Under the pieces are notes generated by a model. It searched no databases, was not told the origin of the DNA, and saw only the letters and a program-made list of their open reading frames with translations. The position numbers and the translations under genes were made by a program. From Primulina eburnea (Eukaryota > Streptophyta > Magnoliopsida > Lamiales > Gesneriaceae), in contig NC_133114.1 of NCBI RefSeq assembly GCF_022965805.1, positions 4,732,261 to 4,796,260 of the forward strand: a stretch of 64,000 bases of DNA. The letters are read 5' to 3'. Position 1 is the first letter of the stretch; every line of letters starts with the position of its first letter. Of this stretch, positions 20,834 to 33,736 are shown in pieces.

Positions 20834-23097
20834 TGTTAGAGTAGGTGCCCGGCAAGCCAAATTGTGGCTCTGGTTTTATTGACTCTGATGTAAAACAGTC
20901 TTTATTTTAATAATATTTTACGATTTTATTCGATTATGGCATTATACTTTATCTGTATACCCATGCAAGCTGCATAGATAAAGTCCTTGAATATACAATA
21001 GGTACCATGAGGTCTGCGTCCCAACGTAAGATCATGAAACTCATTAGGAAGCGTACCGTATATTCTAAACAGGTTCCTAGTCGATTCAGCCACCTAAAAC
21101 AAGGATAAAGGTCGCTCGAGCTCGAGACTAGCATCTGTGAAGTAAACACCATGTTTCACTGGTAAGAGCATAGATATGTCCATTCACACAGATGGGTGAT
21201 CATATGATGATGCACTGAACAACCCTCCCTCGGATTATCCAAGTGGTTCCCAATTATCGAGTGGAATAGTCCGCAGTTATGGTTGTACACCATTAGTCCT
21301 TTGACCCGAGACAATGTAGAGGCTATACGTACTAGCATGCACTTTGATCTGTTTACCGACTCTATCGAGGGTCATCAGGTGGCGAGGTTGGGTGTAGTTT
21401 CGAAATACGTAGGAGCAAATGCATTGTAGTCGGGGATTCACCGTTCGCCTGCGGGGGAAGATGTCCTATGTGATCTGATGAGTTAATAGTGCAAGGAGTC
21501 TCTGGCCAGAGCAAGAAATGTGCTTTAGGGAAAGGTGTTTTCCTAGTTGCACATGCCATGCCACTATTAATACTCAAAGATAAATCGCATCGTTATCGAA
21601 TACATATGCAATTCTCGATACACCAATGATTGCAGATTCGATCGGGATATATGTGTTGAAGGGACCGTACTGTACGTTAACCATGACTAAAGGTTCTTGC
21701 AGTAACTATCAGTGATACCTAAGGGATCATGGGGCGATGCTACTAGACGCTCTTACCATGATCCGATGGGTGCAATCAGAAATGAGTTCTGACATTTTTG
21801 ATCAAAGGGTTGATGAAAAGAATGGGGTTAACTAGGGTAAACTCGAATAAGAATAAATGTTATTCTGAATCACATGGAGATGTGAACCCACGGCTAGCTG
21901 TATCCCTGAACCATTGAGGGTCACACAAGTATCGGATTCTGTGTTCCCGTTGAGATAGTCAAATTTCAAGGAGTTGGAATTTGGCGACTATAGTTTGATG
22001 GAGATCAAACATGAAGCTTATAAAGGAGTTTATGAGCTGATTCCATAGGATGGGAGAAGTGGAAGTTAGCATGATTGCTAAATAAGGAAGGAGAGTGGGA
22101 CTGCCTGTTTTTTGAAGGAGTTCACTAAAACTGGCAGCTGCCAAATATGGTAACTGCCATATATGATAAGTTCTAAATTTGGCAAATGAAAATTTTGATC
22201 TTCGAAATTTTCGATTTTCATTATATGAACAAGATTTGTATCATTGGTACATCGGCGCTCTCGGATCGTCGATCGGGATTATAATGAGTTCGGAATCAAT
22301 TTTTTAGTGAATTTGAAATTTACTAATTAAATGATTGTGCTAGTAGTGGTGACTACTAACATGCACAAATTCCCATAAATATTCTAGAGGAGTCTAGAAT
22401 TAAATTAACTAAGAAGTTAGTTTATAAATTAAATAATTGTTATTTAATTTAATATACATATACATGTAGATATTTTATATGGTGATATAAAATATGTATA
22501 TATAATATTATTATATCATGTATTATTAAAGGTTAATAAATACATTATATAATAAATATATGGGAGTTTATAATATGATGAAATTATTAGAGTCCTTGTG
22601 GGAGAGGGACTCCTAATTAGATTATGAGTCACACTCTATATATACACAATCAAGACTCATAATTAAAAACCCTAAGTTTTGCACACAAAACAAAATCTCT
22701 CCTAGCCACAAAAACCCACTCACGGCCACCAAAGAAAAAATATATAAAATTGTTGGTTTTTTTTGTTTTTTCTTCCATCGTCGTACTTTCTCCGTCTTTT
22801 GGAAATTCGGAGATTACATTCTCAACGCAAGAATTGTTTGGCATTACTAGTGCAATCCAAACAAGGAATCCAGTTTCTGATCGTGGACCCGATTAGACGA
22901 TCAAAGAAGAGGGCCGTTCGTAGGGATCTAGAAGAAGGGCTATCTCCGCTTAAAAACCGGAATAGTTTGGTGTCCAACGTTTAATACGTGAAGGTATAAT
23001 TCTAAACGCCCTATGCATGTTTTAAACACTCGACGCCCAAGAACAAAAATTTTAAACTTCCGCTGCGTCTTGGGTGTGAGAATGCGATGTCCCAACA
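20834..23097 (+). repeat. Copia 5' LTR
   Basis: 2,264 bp, TG...CA ends. A TATA box (TATATATA, 22,637-22,644) sits between two 10-bp arms of an inverted repeat, ATTATGAGTC (22,621-22,630) and GACTCATAAT (22,654-22,663); in the 3' LTR the left arm is mutated. Open frames on the opposite strand within the LTR recur in both LTRs simply because the LTRs are copies. Confidence 0.95.
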
Positions 23098-23098
23098 G

Positions 23099-23111
23099 TG
23101 GTATCAGAGCC
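23099..23111 (+). promoter_or_regulatory. Copia primer-binding site (tRNA-iMet)
   Basis: TGGTATCAGAGCC begins one base after the LTR end and is complementary to the 3' end of plant initiator tRNA-Met. It primes minus-strand synthesis. Confidence 0.93.
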
Positions 23112-24898
23112 AGGTTATTCTCTATCGTGTGTTTTAATTAAATTGTGTTGAGTTTATTATTTCTAACCGCGTAAGAATTTTTATGAAAAACGCCCCTAAA
23201 ATTATTTTTGAAAAATCTGTTTCTGAAAAAAAAAAATTTTAAAAAAAAATATTTTTTTTTGGGTCTGCCCGGAACTGTTCCGGGCAGACGAGTGCGCACA
23301 GCGCCTGCACGGCAGGCGCAGGCGCGCGCGCACGGCGCCTGCACGCCGTGCGCGCGGCCAGCGCACAGCGCGCCCGCCAGCGCCCGATCGGATCGGGCAG
23401 CGGGCGGGCGGGCGGGCGGCGCGGGCGGGTGCCCGGGAATGTCTCGGGTACCGTGCTGGGTCGTGGGCTTGAATTGTTCGGGCCCGGGGCGGTTTTTCTG
23501 ATTTTTTTAAAAGTTGGGGTTAAATTGATATTTTATGAAAATACGGACGATTTTACCCCTACAATAATTTTTATAAAATCAATTTCTTACAAAATAAATA
23601 ATTGAAATATGATTTTAATTATTTATGGTAAAAAGTGTTTTACAAGAAATTTAATTATTTGAAATTAAATAAAAGTGTTTATTTAATTTGATAATTATGG
23701 CGGTTAGTGATAATTTACGAGATACACGATTTATTGATGATATGTGATATTATCGGATTTATATAATATATGATATTATATTTTAAAAGGATGATCGAGA
23801 GCCATGACCAATTTGCTAGGTGTATGTTAGGTTTTTACATGTAAATTTTAATTATTTGATAATTATAAAGTCTGCTTGGTTTATGACCCGTTCTCACCCC
23901 TGAAATTTGTATCCCAATGTGCCATGGAAATTTAATGTAAATATTAGATTTAGTGGGAGATCAAGATTTGAAGACGGTGGGCCCGAGATTCTCTAAAGGA
24001 GTTTTGAAGATCGAAGACATGTAAATTTTGGAAGCTTATGTAATAGTTGCATTTGCATCCCTGCATTTCCCTAGGCTATGGACATGGATCCGTATGTGAC
24101 TCGTACGGATCAATTAGCTCTCGGTTATCGATCATCCTTTATTATTATTTGTGATGTATGTGATATATTATAAATAATCAGTATGTGCGTTATTATTTAC
24201 ATAATGACAAGAGTTGCATGAATCCGGCAATCATACAAACAATCATGGCACATGTTTTAAAATTAATGATGAGACAAATTTTTAAAATTAAAATCCCTCA
24301 TTTTGGATGAGATCCAAAATTTAAATCAAGCCCATTAAAAGGATAATTAAAAGAAAGTTTAATAATTCCTTGCCTTCCATCAACGGTGGTTGCATGATGA
24401 ACGCTACCCGCGGTCAGTGTCTGGCTCATATTATTGGGGAGGCCTGGACGCCGGAAAGCTGTGACTTCCACTGACATATTTGATGTGAACTACGTGGAAC
24501 TCCCATGACTTCGGCTCATATTATTGGGGGATCTCATGGCGACCATCCACTAAGGTTCAACATTGATGGGTCGGGCTCGACACGTGAAGAGAAAGGGGAT
24601 CATATTATTGGACCCTCCTCAAACGTGAGGCAAAATTACGTAAGGGTTGCAAGGAGTTGCAATTGGGCTCTACCTTTTGGAAGTTATGATTGGCTGATAT
24701 TATTCGGGATCATAATTTCGCAATTGGGCCTTGCGTACTCACTAAGGAAATTGTATTTCCCATTTTTATCAGAGGGTGGTTAAAATATCAAAATAGTGGG
24801 AGGCAATTCGTAAAAACAAAAGTCCATATTTTACGTCTTACAAAACATTTTAAAATAATCAGTAACGTTTGTTCTGTTTCCTTTTCAGTATATTTACA
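23112..24898 (+). other. Copia leader with GC-rich structured block and periodic repeats
   Basis: Long untranslated leader between primer site and gag. Bases 23,260-23,495 are extremely GC-rich in an AT-rich element. They open with a perfect 13-bp inverted repeat, GTCTGCCCGGAAC (23,263-23,275), one base, then its complement (23,277-23,289), followed by GCGC- and GGGC-rich runs. Later, a CATATTATTGG-type motif recurs at 24,427, 24,517, 24,601 and (variant) 24,696, about 84-95 bases apart. Open frames across the GC-rich part (23,208-23,605) are low-complexity and not credible genes. Confidence 0.75.
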
Positions 24899-25739
24899 AT
24901 GTCGTCTCGAAACCCACTCTCTGTTATACTCGATCAAAATAAGCTAACAGGACCGAATTATCATGATTGGTTGAGGAATTTGAAAATTGTTTTGAATTCC
25001 GAAAGGATAGCATATGTGCTCACCAAGGCCCTCCTAAGACGGCTAAGGTAAATGCCACTAAGGAGGAGCTGGCTGATCTTGACAAATGGTGGGACCATGA
25101 CTTGCAAGCCAAGAGCTATATGCTAGCTTCTATGTCAAACGAGCTGCAGAGGCGGTTTGAGGAAGCTGTGAATGCTGCTGACATTTACGGCCACCTGCAA
25201 GAGTTGTATGGTGAACAAACGCGTCCACTGAGGCATGCTACTGTCCAAGAACTCATGACATCACGTCTGCGAGAAGGGGCCTCGGTCCATGAGCATGGCG
25301 TGAGGATGATTGGGCTCATTGAAAAGTTAGTGGGCCTGGACCTTGTTATCCCCAATGAGTTGTCCACGGACATTCTACTGCCGTCGCTGCCATCGTTGTT
25401 TGATGGGTTTGTGGTGAACTTCAATATGAACAAGTTGGAGGCCAGCCTTGAAGAGTTGGTCAACATGCTAACTAGTTATGAAGCCACCATCAAAAAGGAA
25501 AAACCTGTTTTCCTCGTTGGCTCTTCGCCTGGGAAGAAAAAAGGGCCAAAAGGGAAGGGCAAGAAGCGTTCTCGTCCTCCTAAGACAAACAAACCCAACA
25601 AGAAGCGAGTAGCAAGCACTTCTAAGGGGCCCGAAAAGCCTGAAAAAGGAGAAGATGTTTGCTTCCACTGCAAGAAGCCTGGACACTGGAAGCGCAATTG
25701 CAAGGAATATCTCGCCCAGAAGAGTTCTGGCAATGGTAT
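24899..25739 (+). pseudogene. Copia gag (frameshifted)
   Basis: Gag forms the virus-like particle and packages RNA. ATG at 24,899 opens MSSRNPLSVILDQNKLTGPN, with the N-Y-x-x-W block (YHDWLRNLKIVL) typical of plant Copia gag. A frameshift near 25,025 interrupts it, and the frame from about 25,030 on continues through ADLDKWWDHDLQAKSYMLAS and the helical core to a Lys/Pro-rich basic stretch. The zinc knuckle CFHCKKPGHWKRNC is at 25,660-25,701. Length, about 270 residues, is usual. It runs without a break into protease. Apart from the single frameshift the frame is clean, in line with a recent insertion. Confidence 0.92.
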
Positions 25740-28700
25740 GTTCTATATTGAAATAAATGTCTCAATTAATTCAACTTCTTGGGTATTGGATACCGGATGT
25801 GGATCTCATCTTTGCAATAATTTGTAGGTGATGACAAGAAGTAGAAGACTGCGGGAGGGTGAGACCTTCCTAAGGATGGGTAATGGAGCAAGAGTTGCTG
25901 CGATAGCCATAGGAGACGCTTATTTAATATTAGACAATAATTTCAAGTTACTTTTGAGAGACGTTTTATTTGTTCCGGATTTAGTTAAAAACATTGTTTC
26001 CATTTCTATGCTTGATAAAGATGGATTTTCTTGTTTATTTAGCAAAGGTGTTTGCAATATTTACAAGAATGAATGTTTGATTGGAACGGGTGAAATACAA
26101 AACGACCTCTATAACTTAAAAATAAAAGATATTCCAAACAAACATGTCCAAGTTAACACGATAACAACAACGAAAAACAAAAGAAAACAAGATATCTAAA
26201 CCAAGCACAATTGTGGCACGCTAGGCTAGGACATATTTCCCAAAGAAGGATGCACAAGCTAGTGGGAGAAGGAATGTTTGACTCGTCAGACATAAACTCT
26301 CTAGAGACATGTGAGTCCTGTCTGAAAGGAAAAATGACCAAGGCCCCTTTCCTAGGGAAAGTGGAACGTGCACATGATCTGTTGGATTTGATCCATACAG
26401 ATGTGTGTGGCCCGCTAAGTGTTAGCGCGAGATTTGGCCATTCCTACTTCATCACCTTCACCGATGACTACTCGAGGTATGGGTATGTGTATTTAATGAA
26501 ATACAAGTCTGAAGCCTTTGAAAAGTTCAAAGAATTCAGAGCAGAAGTAGAGAAACAACTAGGAAAGAGTATTAAAACACTACGATCGGATCGAGGTGGA
26601 GAATACTTGAGTACTGAGTTTCAAGACTACCTTAAGGAGAATGGGATTCTCTCACAGTGGACCCCGCCTGCCACACCTCAATTGAATGGTGTGTCAGAAC
26701 GTCGTAATCGGACATTGATGGACATGGTCCGATCTATGATGGGATTAACTGAATTGCCGCCATCCCTTTGGGGATATGCGCTTGAAACAGCGGCAAAGTT
26801 GTTGAATCAAGTCCATACAAAGGCAGTGGATAAAACTCCATATGAGATATGGATGGGAAAGCCGCCCAAATATTCTTACCTAAGAATATGGGGATGCCCT
26901 GCTTACGTGAAGCAGGAAATGGGAGACAAATTGGATAGTAGAGCCAATTTGTGCTACTTTGTGGGATATCCAAAGAATTCTATTGGGTATTAGTTCTATT
27001 ATCCCAGTGAAACAAAGGTGTTTGTTTCAAGGAATGCCACCTTCTTAGAGAAGGAGTTTCTATTGGATAGAAAAGGCGGGATGATAGAACTCGATGAGAT
27101 TCGAGAACCACCAACTACACAAGTAGCAGAACCCACACCCCAACAGCCAATCAAAGAAACACAAGCTCTTAGAAGATCCGAAAGGATCTCAAGGCCGCCT
27201 AATAGGTTGAGCCTGCTTCTTGAAGAGGGCCAAGGTGAACCCATTCCTGGATGTGATCCAAGAAACTTCAAGGAAGCATTGTCTGATGCCGATTCATCTA
27301 GATGGCTTGAAGCCATGCAGTCCGAGATGGACTCCATGTATTCGAACCAAGTATGGTCCTTAGTAGATCCACCTGAGGGAATTGTTCCCATAGGAAGCAA
27401 ATGGATTTACAAAAGGAAACTTGGAGCGGATGGGAAGGTGGTGACCTTCAAAGCTAGATTGGTAGCAAAAGGATATACTCAAAGGCAAGGTATTGACTAT
27501 GAGGAAACCTTTTCTCCAGTCGCAATGTTCAAGTCCATTAGGATACTGCTAGCCATAGCAGCATGGTATGACTATGAATTATGGCAGATGGATGTGAAAA
27601 CAGCGTTCCTTAATGGGGATATTAAGGAAGAGATTTACATGTCTCAACCTGAAGGATTCACATCAGTAGGAAGTGATCATAAAGTATGCAAACTTCAAAG
27701 ATCCATTTATGGACTCAAACAAGCATCAAGGAGCTGGAACCTCAGATTTGACAACACTATCAAAGAGTTTGATTTTGCCAAAAACCATGAGGAACCTTGT
27801 GTATACAAGAAGGTTAAAGGGAGTGCAGTGACATTCCTAGTACTTTATGTTGATGACATACTACTCATTGGGAATGATGTAGGGATGTTGCAGTCAACTA
27901 AAGTATGGTTAGCTAGTAAGTTCTCCATGAAGGATATGGGTGAAGCATCATATGTATTAGGAATACAGATCTATAGGGATAGATCAAAGAGAATGCTAGG
28001 GCTCACCCAATCCACATATATCGATACCATACTGAGGAGATTCTCTATGGAGGAGTCCAAGAGAGGATATCTCCCAATGTCTCATGGTGTGAATCTATCC
28101 AAGTCTATGTGCCCTAAGACTGATGAAGAGATGGAAACCATGAGCCGCATTCCATATGCGTCCGCCATAGGCAGTATTATGTATGGTATGATATCTACTC
28201 GACCTGATATTGCATATGCACTGAGTGTTGCAAGCCGATATCAGTCGAATCCCGGTCCACTGCATTGGAAAGCAGTGAAGGACATTCTTAAGTACTTGAG
28301 AAGAACTAAGAATTTGTTCTTGGTATACGGGAGTAGAGAACTAAAATTGGAAGGCTACACTGATTCTAGCTTCCAATCAGATGTGGATGATTCGAAATCG
28401 ACCTCTGGATTTGTATTCAAGCTCAATGGTGGTGCTGTCTCTTGGAAGAGTTCCAAGCAAGATACCACAGCGGATTCAACCACTGAGGCCGAATACATAG
28501 CTGCATCGGCTGCAGCAAAGGAGGGTGTTTGGATGAGGAATTTCATCCAAGAGTTGGGTGTCATTCCTCAAACTGTTGATCCAGTCCCGGTCTACTGTGA
28601 CAACACCGGTGCCGTAGCGCAAGCGAAGGAACCGAGGTCTCATCAGCGATCCAAACATATACTGAGGAAGTTCCACATAACCCGGGAGATTGTGGGAAGA

Positions 28701-28832
28701 TGAGACATTTCGGTAGAGAGAGTCACCTCCGCAGATAACGTTGCTGATCCACTGACGAAGCCCCTGCCAGGACCATTGTTTGAGAAGCATCGCGAAGCAA
28801 TGGGTCTAAGATCTATGGGTAGTTGGCTATAG
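25740..28832 (+). pseudogene. Copia pol: protease, integrase, RT, RNase H
   Basis: Protease has WVLDTGCGSHLC near 25,780 with the catalytic DTG. Integrase starts with HARLGHIS and CESCLKGK (HHCC) and keeps a full D-D-E set (IHTDVCGPL, LRSDRGGEY, NGVSERRNRT). RT has KARLVAKGYTQ, FLNGDIKEEIYM and YVDDILLIGND (27,846-27,857). RNase H has YTDSSFQSD and TEAEYIAAS, ending GSWL at the stop 28,830-28,832. Lesions: TAG 25,825-25,827 (just past DTG), a frameshift near 26,195, TAG 26,991-26,993 (SIGY-stop-FYYPSE) and TGA 28,701-28,703 (IVGR-stop-DIS). All catalytic residues checked are present, so inactivation is by nonsense and frameshift only. Confidence 0.93.
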
Positions 28833-28835
28833 GGC

Positions 28836-28846
28836 AAGTGGGAGAT
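28836..28846 (+). promoter_or_regulatory. Copia polypurine tract
   Basis: AAGTGGGAGAT lies directly before the 3' LTR and primes plus-strand synthesis. Confidence 0.85.
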
Positions 28847-31124
28847 TGTTAGAGTAGGTGCCCGGCAAGCCAAATTGTGGCTCCGGTTTTATTGACTCTG
28901 ATGTAAAACAATCTTTATTTTAATAATATTTTACGATTTTATTCGATTATGGCATTATAATTTATCTGTATACCCATGCAAGCTGCATAGATAAAGTCCT
29001 TGAATATACAATAGGTACCATGAGGTCTGCGTCCCAACGTAAGATCATGAAACTCATTAGGAAGCGTACCGTATATTCTAAACAGGTTCCTAGTCGATTC
29101 AGCCGCCTAAAACAAGGATAAAGGTCGCTCGAGCTCGAGACTAGCATATGTGAAGTAAACACCATGTTTCATTGGTAAGGGCATAGAGATGTCCATTCAC
29201 ACAGATGGGTGATCATATGATGAAGCACTGAACAACCCTCCCTCGGATTATCCAAGTGGTTCCCACTTATCGAGTGGAATAGTCCGCAGTTATGGTTGTA
29301 CACCATTAGTCCTTTGACCTGAGACAATGTAGAGGCTATACGTACTAGCATGCACTTTGATCCGTTTACCGACTCCATCGAGGGTCATCAGGTGGCGAGG
29401 TTGGGTGTAGTTTCGAAATACGTAGGAGCAAATGCATTGTAGTCGGGGATTCACCGTTCGCCTGCGGGGGAAGATGTCCTATGTGATCTGATGAGTTAAT
29501 AGTGCAAGGAGTCTCTGGCCAGAGCAAGAAATGTGCTTTAGGGAAAGGTGTTTTCCTAGTTGCACATGCCATGCCACTATTAATACTCAAAGATAAATCG
29601 CATCGTTATCGAATTCATATGCAACTCTCGATACACCAATGGTTGCAGATTCGATCGGGATATATGTGTTGAAGGGACCGTACTGTATGTTAACCATGAC
29701 TAAAGGTTCTTGCAGGCACTATCAGTGTTACCTAAGGGATCATGGGGCGATGCTACTAGACGCTCTTACCATGATCCGATGGGTGCAATCAGAAATGAGT
29801 TCTGACATTCTTGATCAAGGGGTTGATGAAAAGAATGGGGTTAACTAGGGTAAACCCGAATAAGAATAAATGTTATTCTGAATCACATGGAGATGTGAAC
29901 CCACGACTAGCTGTATCTCTGAACCATTGAGGGTCACACAAGTATCGGATTCTGTGTTCCCGTTGAGATAGTCAAATTTCAAGGAGTTGGAATTTGGCGA
30001 CTATAGTTTGATGGAGATCAAACATGAAGCTTATAAAGGATTTTATGAGCTGATTCCATAGGATGGGAGAAGTGGAAGTTAGCATGATTGCTAAATAAGG
30101 AAGGAGAGTGGAACTGCCTGTTTTGTGAAGGAGTTCACTAAAACTGGCAGCTGCCAAATATGGTAACTGCCATATATGGTAACTGCCATATATGGTAAGT
30201 TCTAAATTTGGCAAATGAAAATTTTGATCTTCGAAATTTTCGATTTTCATTATATGAACAAGATTTGTATCATTGGTACATCGGCGCTCTCGGATCGTCG
30301 ATCGGGATTATAATGAGTTCGGAATCAATTTTTTAGTGAATTTGGAATTTACTAATTAAATGATTGTGCTAGTAGTGGTGACTACTAACATGCACAAATT
30401 CTCATAAATATTCTAGAGGAGTCTAGAATTAAATTAACTAAGAAGTTAGTTTATAAATTAAATAATTGTTATTTAATTTAATATACATATACATGTAGAT
30501 ATTTTATATGGTGATATAAAATATGTGTATATAATATTATTATATCACGTATTATTAAAGGTTAATAAATACATTATATAATAAATATATGGGAGTTTAT
30601 AATATGATGAAATTATTAGAGTCCTTGTGGGAAAGAGACTCATAATTAGATTAGGAGTCTCACTCTATATATACACAATCAAGACTCATAATTAAAAACC
30701 CTAAGTTTTGCACACAAAACAAAATCTCTCCTATCCACAAAAACCCACTCACGGCCACCAAAGAAAAAATATATAAAATTGTTGGTTTTTTTTTTTTTTC
30801 TTCCATCGTCGTACTTTCTCCGTCTTTTGGAAATTCGGAGATTACATTCTCAACGCAAGAATTGTTTGGCATTACTAGTGCAATCCAAACAAGGAATCCA
30901 GTTTCTGATCGTGGACCCGATTAGACGATCAAAGAAGAGGGTCGTTTGTAGGGATCTAGAAGAAGGGCTATCTCCGCTTAAAAACCGGAATAGTTTGGTG
31001 TCCAACGTTTAGTACGTGAAGGTATAATTCTAAACGCCCTTGCATGTTTTAAACACATGACGCCCAAGAACAAAAATTTTAAACTTCCGCTGCGTCTTGG
31101 GTGCGAGAATACGATGTCCCAACA
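28847..31124 (+). repeat. Copia 3' LTR
   Basis: 2,278 bp. It differs from the 5' LTR by scattered substitutions and one short duplication near 30,165-30,200, where GGTAACTGCCATATAT is repeated. TATA at 30,666-30,673. Followed by CAGGG. Confidence 0.95.
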
Positions 31125-31310
31125 CAGGGGTCCTAAATCTTGTTTAGACCTAACCTTAATGAGCCTATCTATGGGGTATCAAGAATGTTGGAAACACTTT
31201 CACTAGCTTGTGATAATGCAGGAGATTGAATTTTTTCCCCTTATTTGACATGGTTTTCCAAAAAGCTTAATATTCTTCAGCATGTATATGATTTGGAAAC
31301 GAAACCATGA

Positions 31311-31735
<425 letters not shown>

Positions 31736-31840
31736 GCCCCAACTGTATATAATGAGTTGGAACTGAGTACATCCAATAGGTGAGTGACACCTCATCGGTG
31801 CTCACAAAGGTGTACATGGTAGGTGTGCAGGATATCAAAA

Positions 31841-31842
<2 letters not shown>

Positions 31843-31910
<68 letters not shown>
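31843..31910. repeat. (AT)n microsatellite
   Basis: About 34 uninterrupted TA units, immediately upstream (bottom-strand sense) of the truncated complex I fragment. Confidence 0.97.
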
Positions 31911-31914
<4 letters not shown>

Positions 31915-33736
31915 TTATTAAATTTGAGACACTTAGAGTAACTAACTTTGGTGTTATGGTCTGTTTTAATAATTACATATATTAATAAAATGTTAAAATT
32001 TTAATTCAAGTTATATGTAGTTCAGCGCATAGAATCATTGTTTCTTAGGGTTTAGGTTATAAGTTCAATTTTTATTGAGTTAATGTTTTTATTCTTTTAT
32101 TTTTCAATATATATATCAAAATTACAGTGTAATCCCTCATTATTTCTTATAATTATATTTTGATCTTTATTTAAATATAAATCAAATAAATTATAAAATA
32201 TATTATACAAGCATGTATTGTGCAATATTGTATCTTTTACTATTTATTAAGTTTGAGCACCACATGGAAACTGACGATGTCTTGGTCTGTTTTCTAATAA
32301 CACAAAATTACCCCTGTACCTACCCACGTTCTTCTATTTTTCCTTCTTAAATCACTTTTCTCTTTTCAATTACAGATTGTATTTTTTTCCCTCAATCAAT
32401 TCACGTTTTTCTAAACTCAAACCCATCACCCTCTCAGACAGAGCAATCGGAACAACATTTTCTCTCAAACAGAAATATATCAAATCAAGATGGTTGTTGC
32501 TTCTTCTTCGGCTTTCAAAAATTATCAACCCCGTCGTATGTTATTTTTTACCGATACAATTTTTTTTAAAAAAAAACCCCACAACACTATTGATTGCCAA
32601 AATATTCGGTTGTAGCTTCTACACGAAGTCAATTTCCTCATACAGAGCGAGACTCATGGTAGCAGATGCGGTGATCGTGGGAACACTCAATGGGGATTTG
32701 GAAGCCGAGTTCAGAAAATTTTGGCATTATTTTTCGGCTAGATTTTTGAAGGATTTTTGGTGCCAATAAAAAATAACCCACACAACACAATTGATACGGT
32801 GCGTCACAATCAATTCCACTTGATAGTCGTATGAGAAAATCTTAACAAAATCATGTTTTCTTTTTAGTTTGCTTCAATTGTTGATATGTTTCAATTTATT
32901 ATTCTGTCATTTAATTTGAATCAACCCCACGTTAGATTCTTTTTCTTTCACTGCCAATAAACTTAATCTTTTTACTATCAATTTTAGTTTCAAATGTATT
33001 TTTATTTCATTTTCAAATTTAGTTTTTGCTTTAAATAATCGTCAATTTGATTTGTAATTACTATTTTCAATTCAACCATTTCAATGTATGCTTAGTATTT
33101 TTTAACATTTCGATTTCATAAATTAAGTTATGTTGATTAGTTCCATTATCTTATTGTACCATTTTTCTTTTGGATCGTTCTATTCATGGGATAATTGCGT
33201 ATACAAGTAAGTACTTATTTAACAATGCTATGTTTTGTTATTTAATTCACATAGGCTCCTATTAGTTTTATATTCATTGTTGCATCTGTTAAAAGACAAT
33301 GCATACAAAATTTTATCAAATTGTTGGAGGTGTTAGCTTCTATATGATGTAAGCTTCTCATAAATATAAATTGTGTGTTTCCTATCAAATCCATTAATTT
33401 ATCCTAGCAGAAAAATTATACTAGCAAAATAATTTGTCCTAGCAGTCAAATCCATTAATTTATCCTATCATAAATCTAAATTGTGTGTCTCATATACGAT
33501 TACTATTGTTAATTAATTATACTTTTGCTGAGTTGCAGAATCTCATTTCTGCTTTTTTCTCCCTTCCATCATTATTCCAGATCCCGTGTTACTTCATATC
33601 ATGGCCACAAAATGTAACAATGGCTTTTAATGTTAAAGTTTCACAAGATTTACTAAGTTTATGAGTGATATCAGCACATGGAAGCTGGATCCAACATGAT
33701 AAAAACAAAGAAAGAACATGCTTATTGGTCAGGCAT
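31911..33736. other. Gene-free DNA with one possible first exon
   Basis: Mostly AT-rich. At 32,490 an ATG opens MVVASSSAFKNYQPR after a pyrimidine-rich leader and ends at a consensus donor, GTATGT (32,536). I could not find an in-frame second exon, so this is weak. Small duplications occur around 33,360-33,480. Bases 33,203-33,350 resemble 44,222-44,370, which lay about 400 bp away before the Gypsy element inserted. The last five bases, GGCAT, are that element's target duplication. Confidence 0.4.

Larger units (their letters stand above)
20834..31124 (+). mobile_element. Full-length Ty1/Copia retrotransposon with TSD CAGGG
   Basis: Complete element of about 10.3 kb. It has a 5' LTR, tRNA-iMet primer site, 1.8-kb leader, gag, pol in Copia order (PR-IN-RT-RNH), polypurine tract, and 3' LTR. 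Target duplications CAGGG lie at 20,829-20,833 and 31,125-31,129. The LTRs begin TGTTAGAGTAGG and end GTCCCAACA and differ at few places by eye, which indicates a fairly recent insertion. Coding lesions: frameshift near 25,025, TAG at 25,825, frameshift near 26,195, TAG at 26,991, TGA at 28,701. It is therefore not autonomous, though it could have been mobilised in trans. Confidence 0.96.

Noticed and set aside
23208..23605. Open frames in the GC-rich Copia leader (85-97 codons)
   Set aside because: Low-complexity Ala/Gly/Arg translation in two frames at once, caused by base composition; no start context or domain.
21362..29590. Identical antisense ORFs (about 60-75 codons) in both Copia LTRs
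   Set aside because: Identity follows from LTR duplication; no homology or codon signal.
32377..32769. 130-codon open frame
   Set aside because: No domain; it reads across a T-rich leader and a likely splice donor in another frame.
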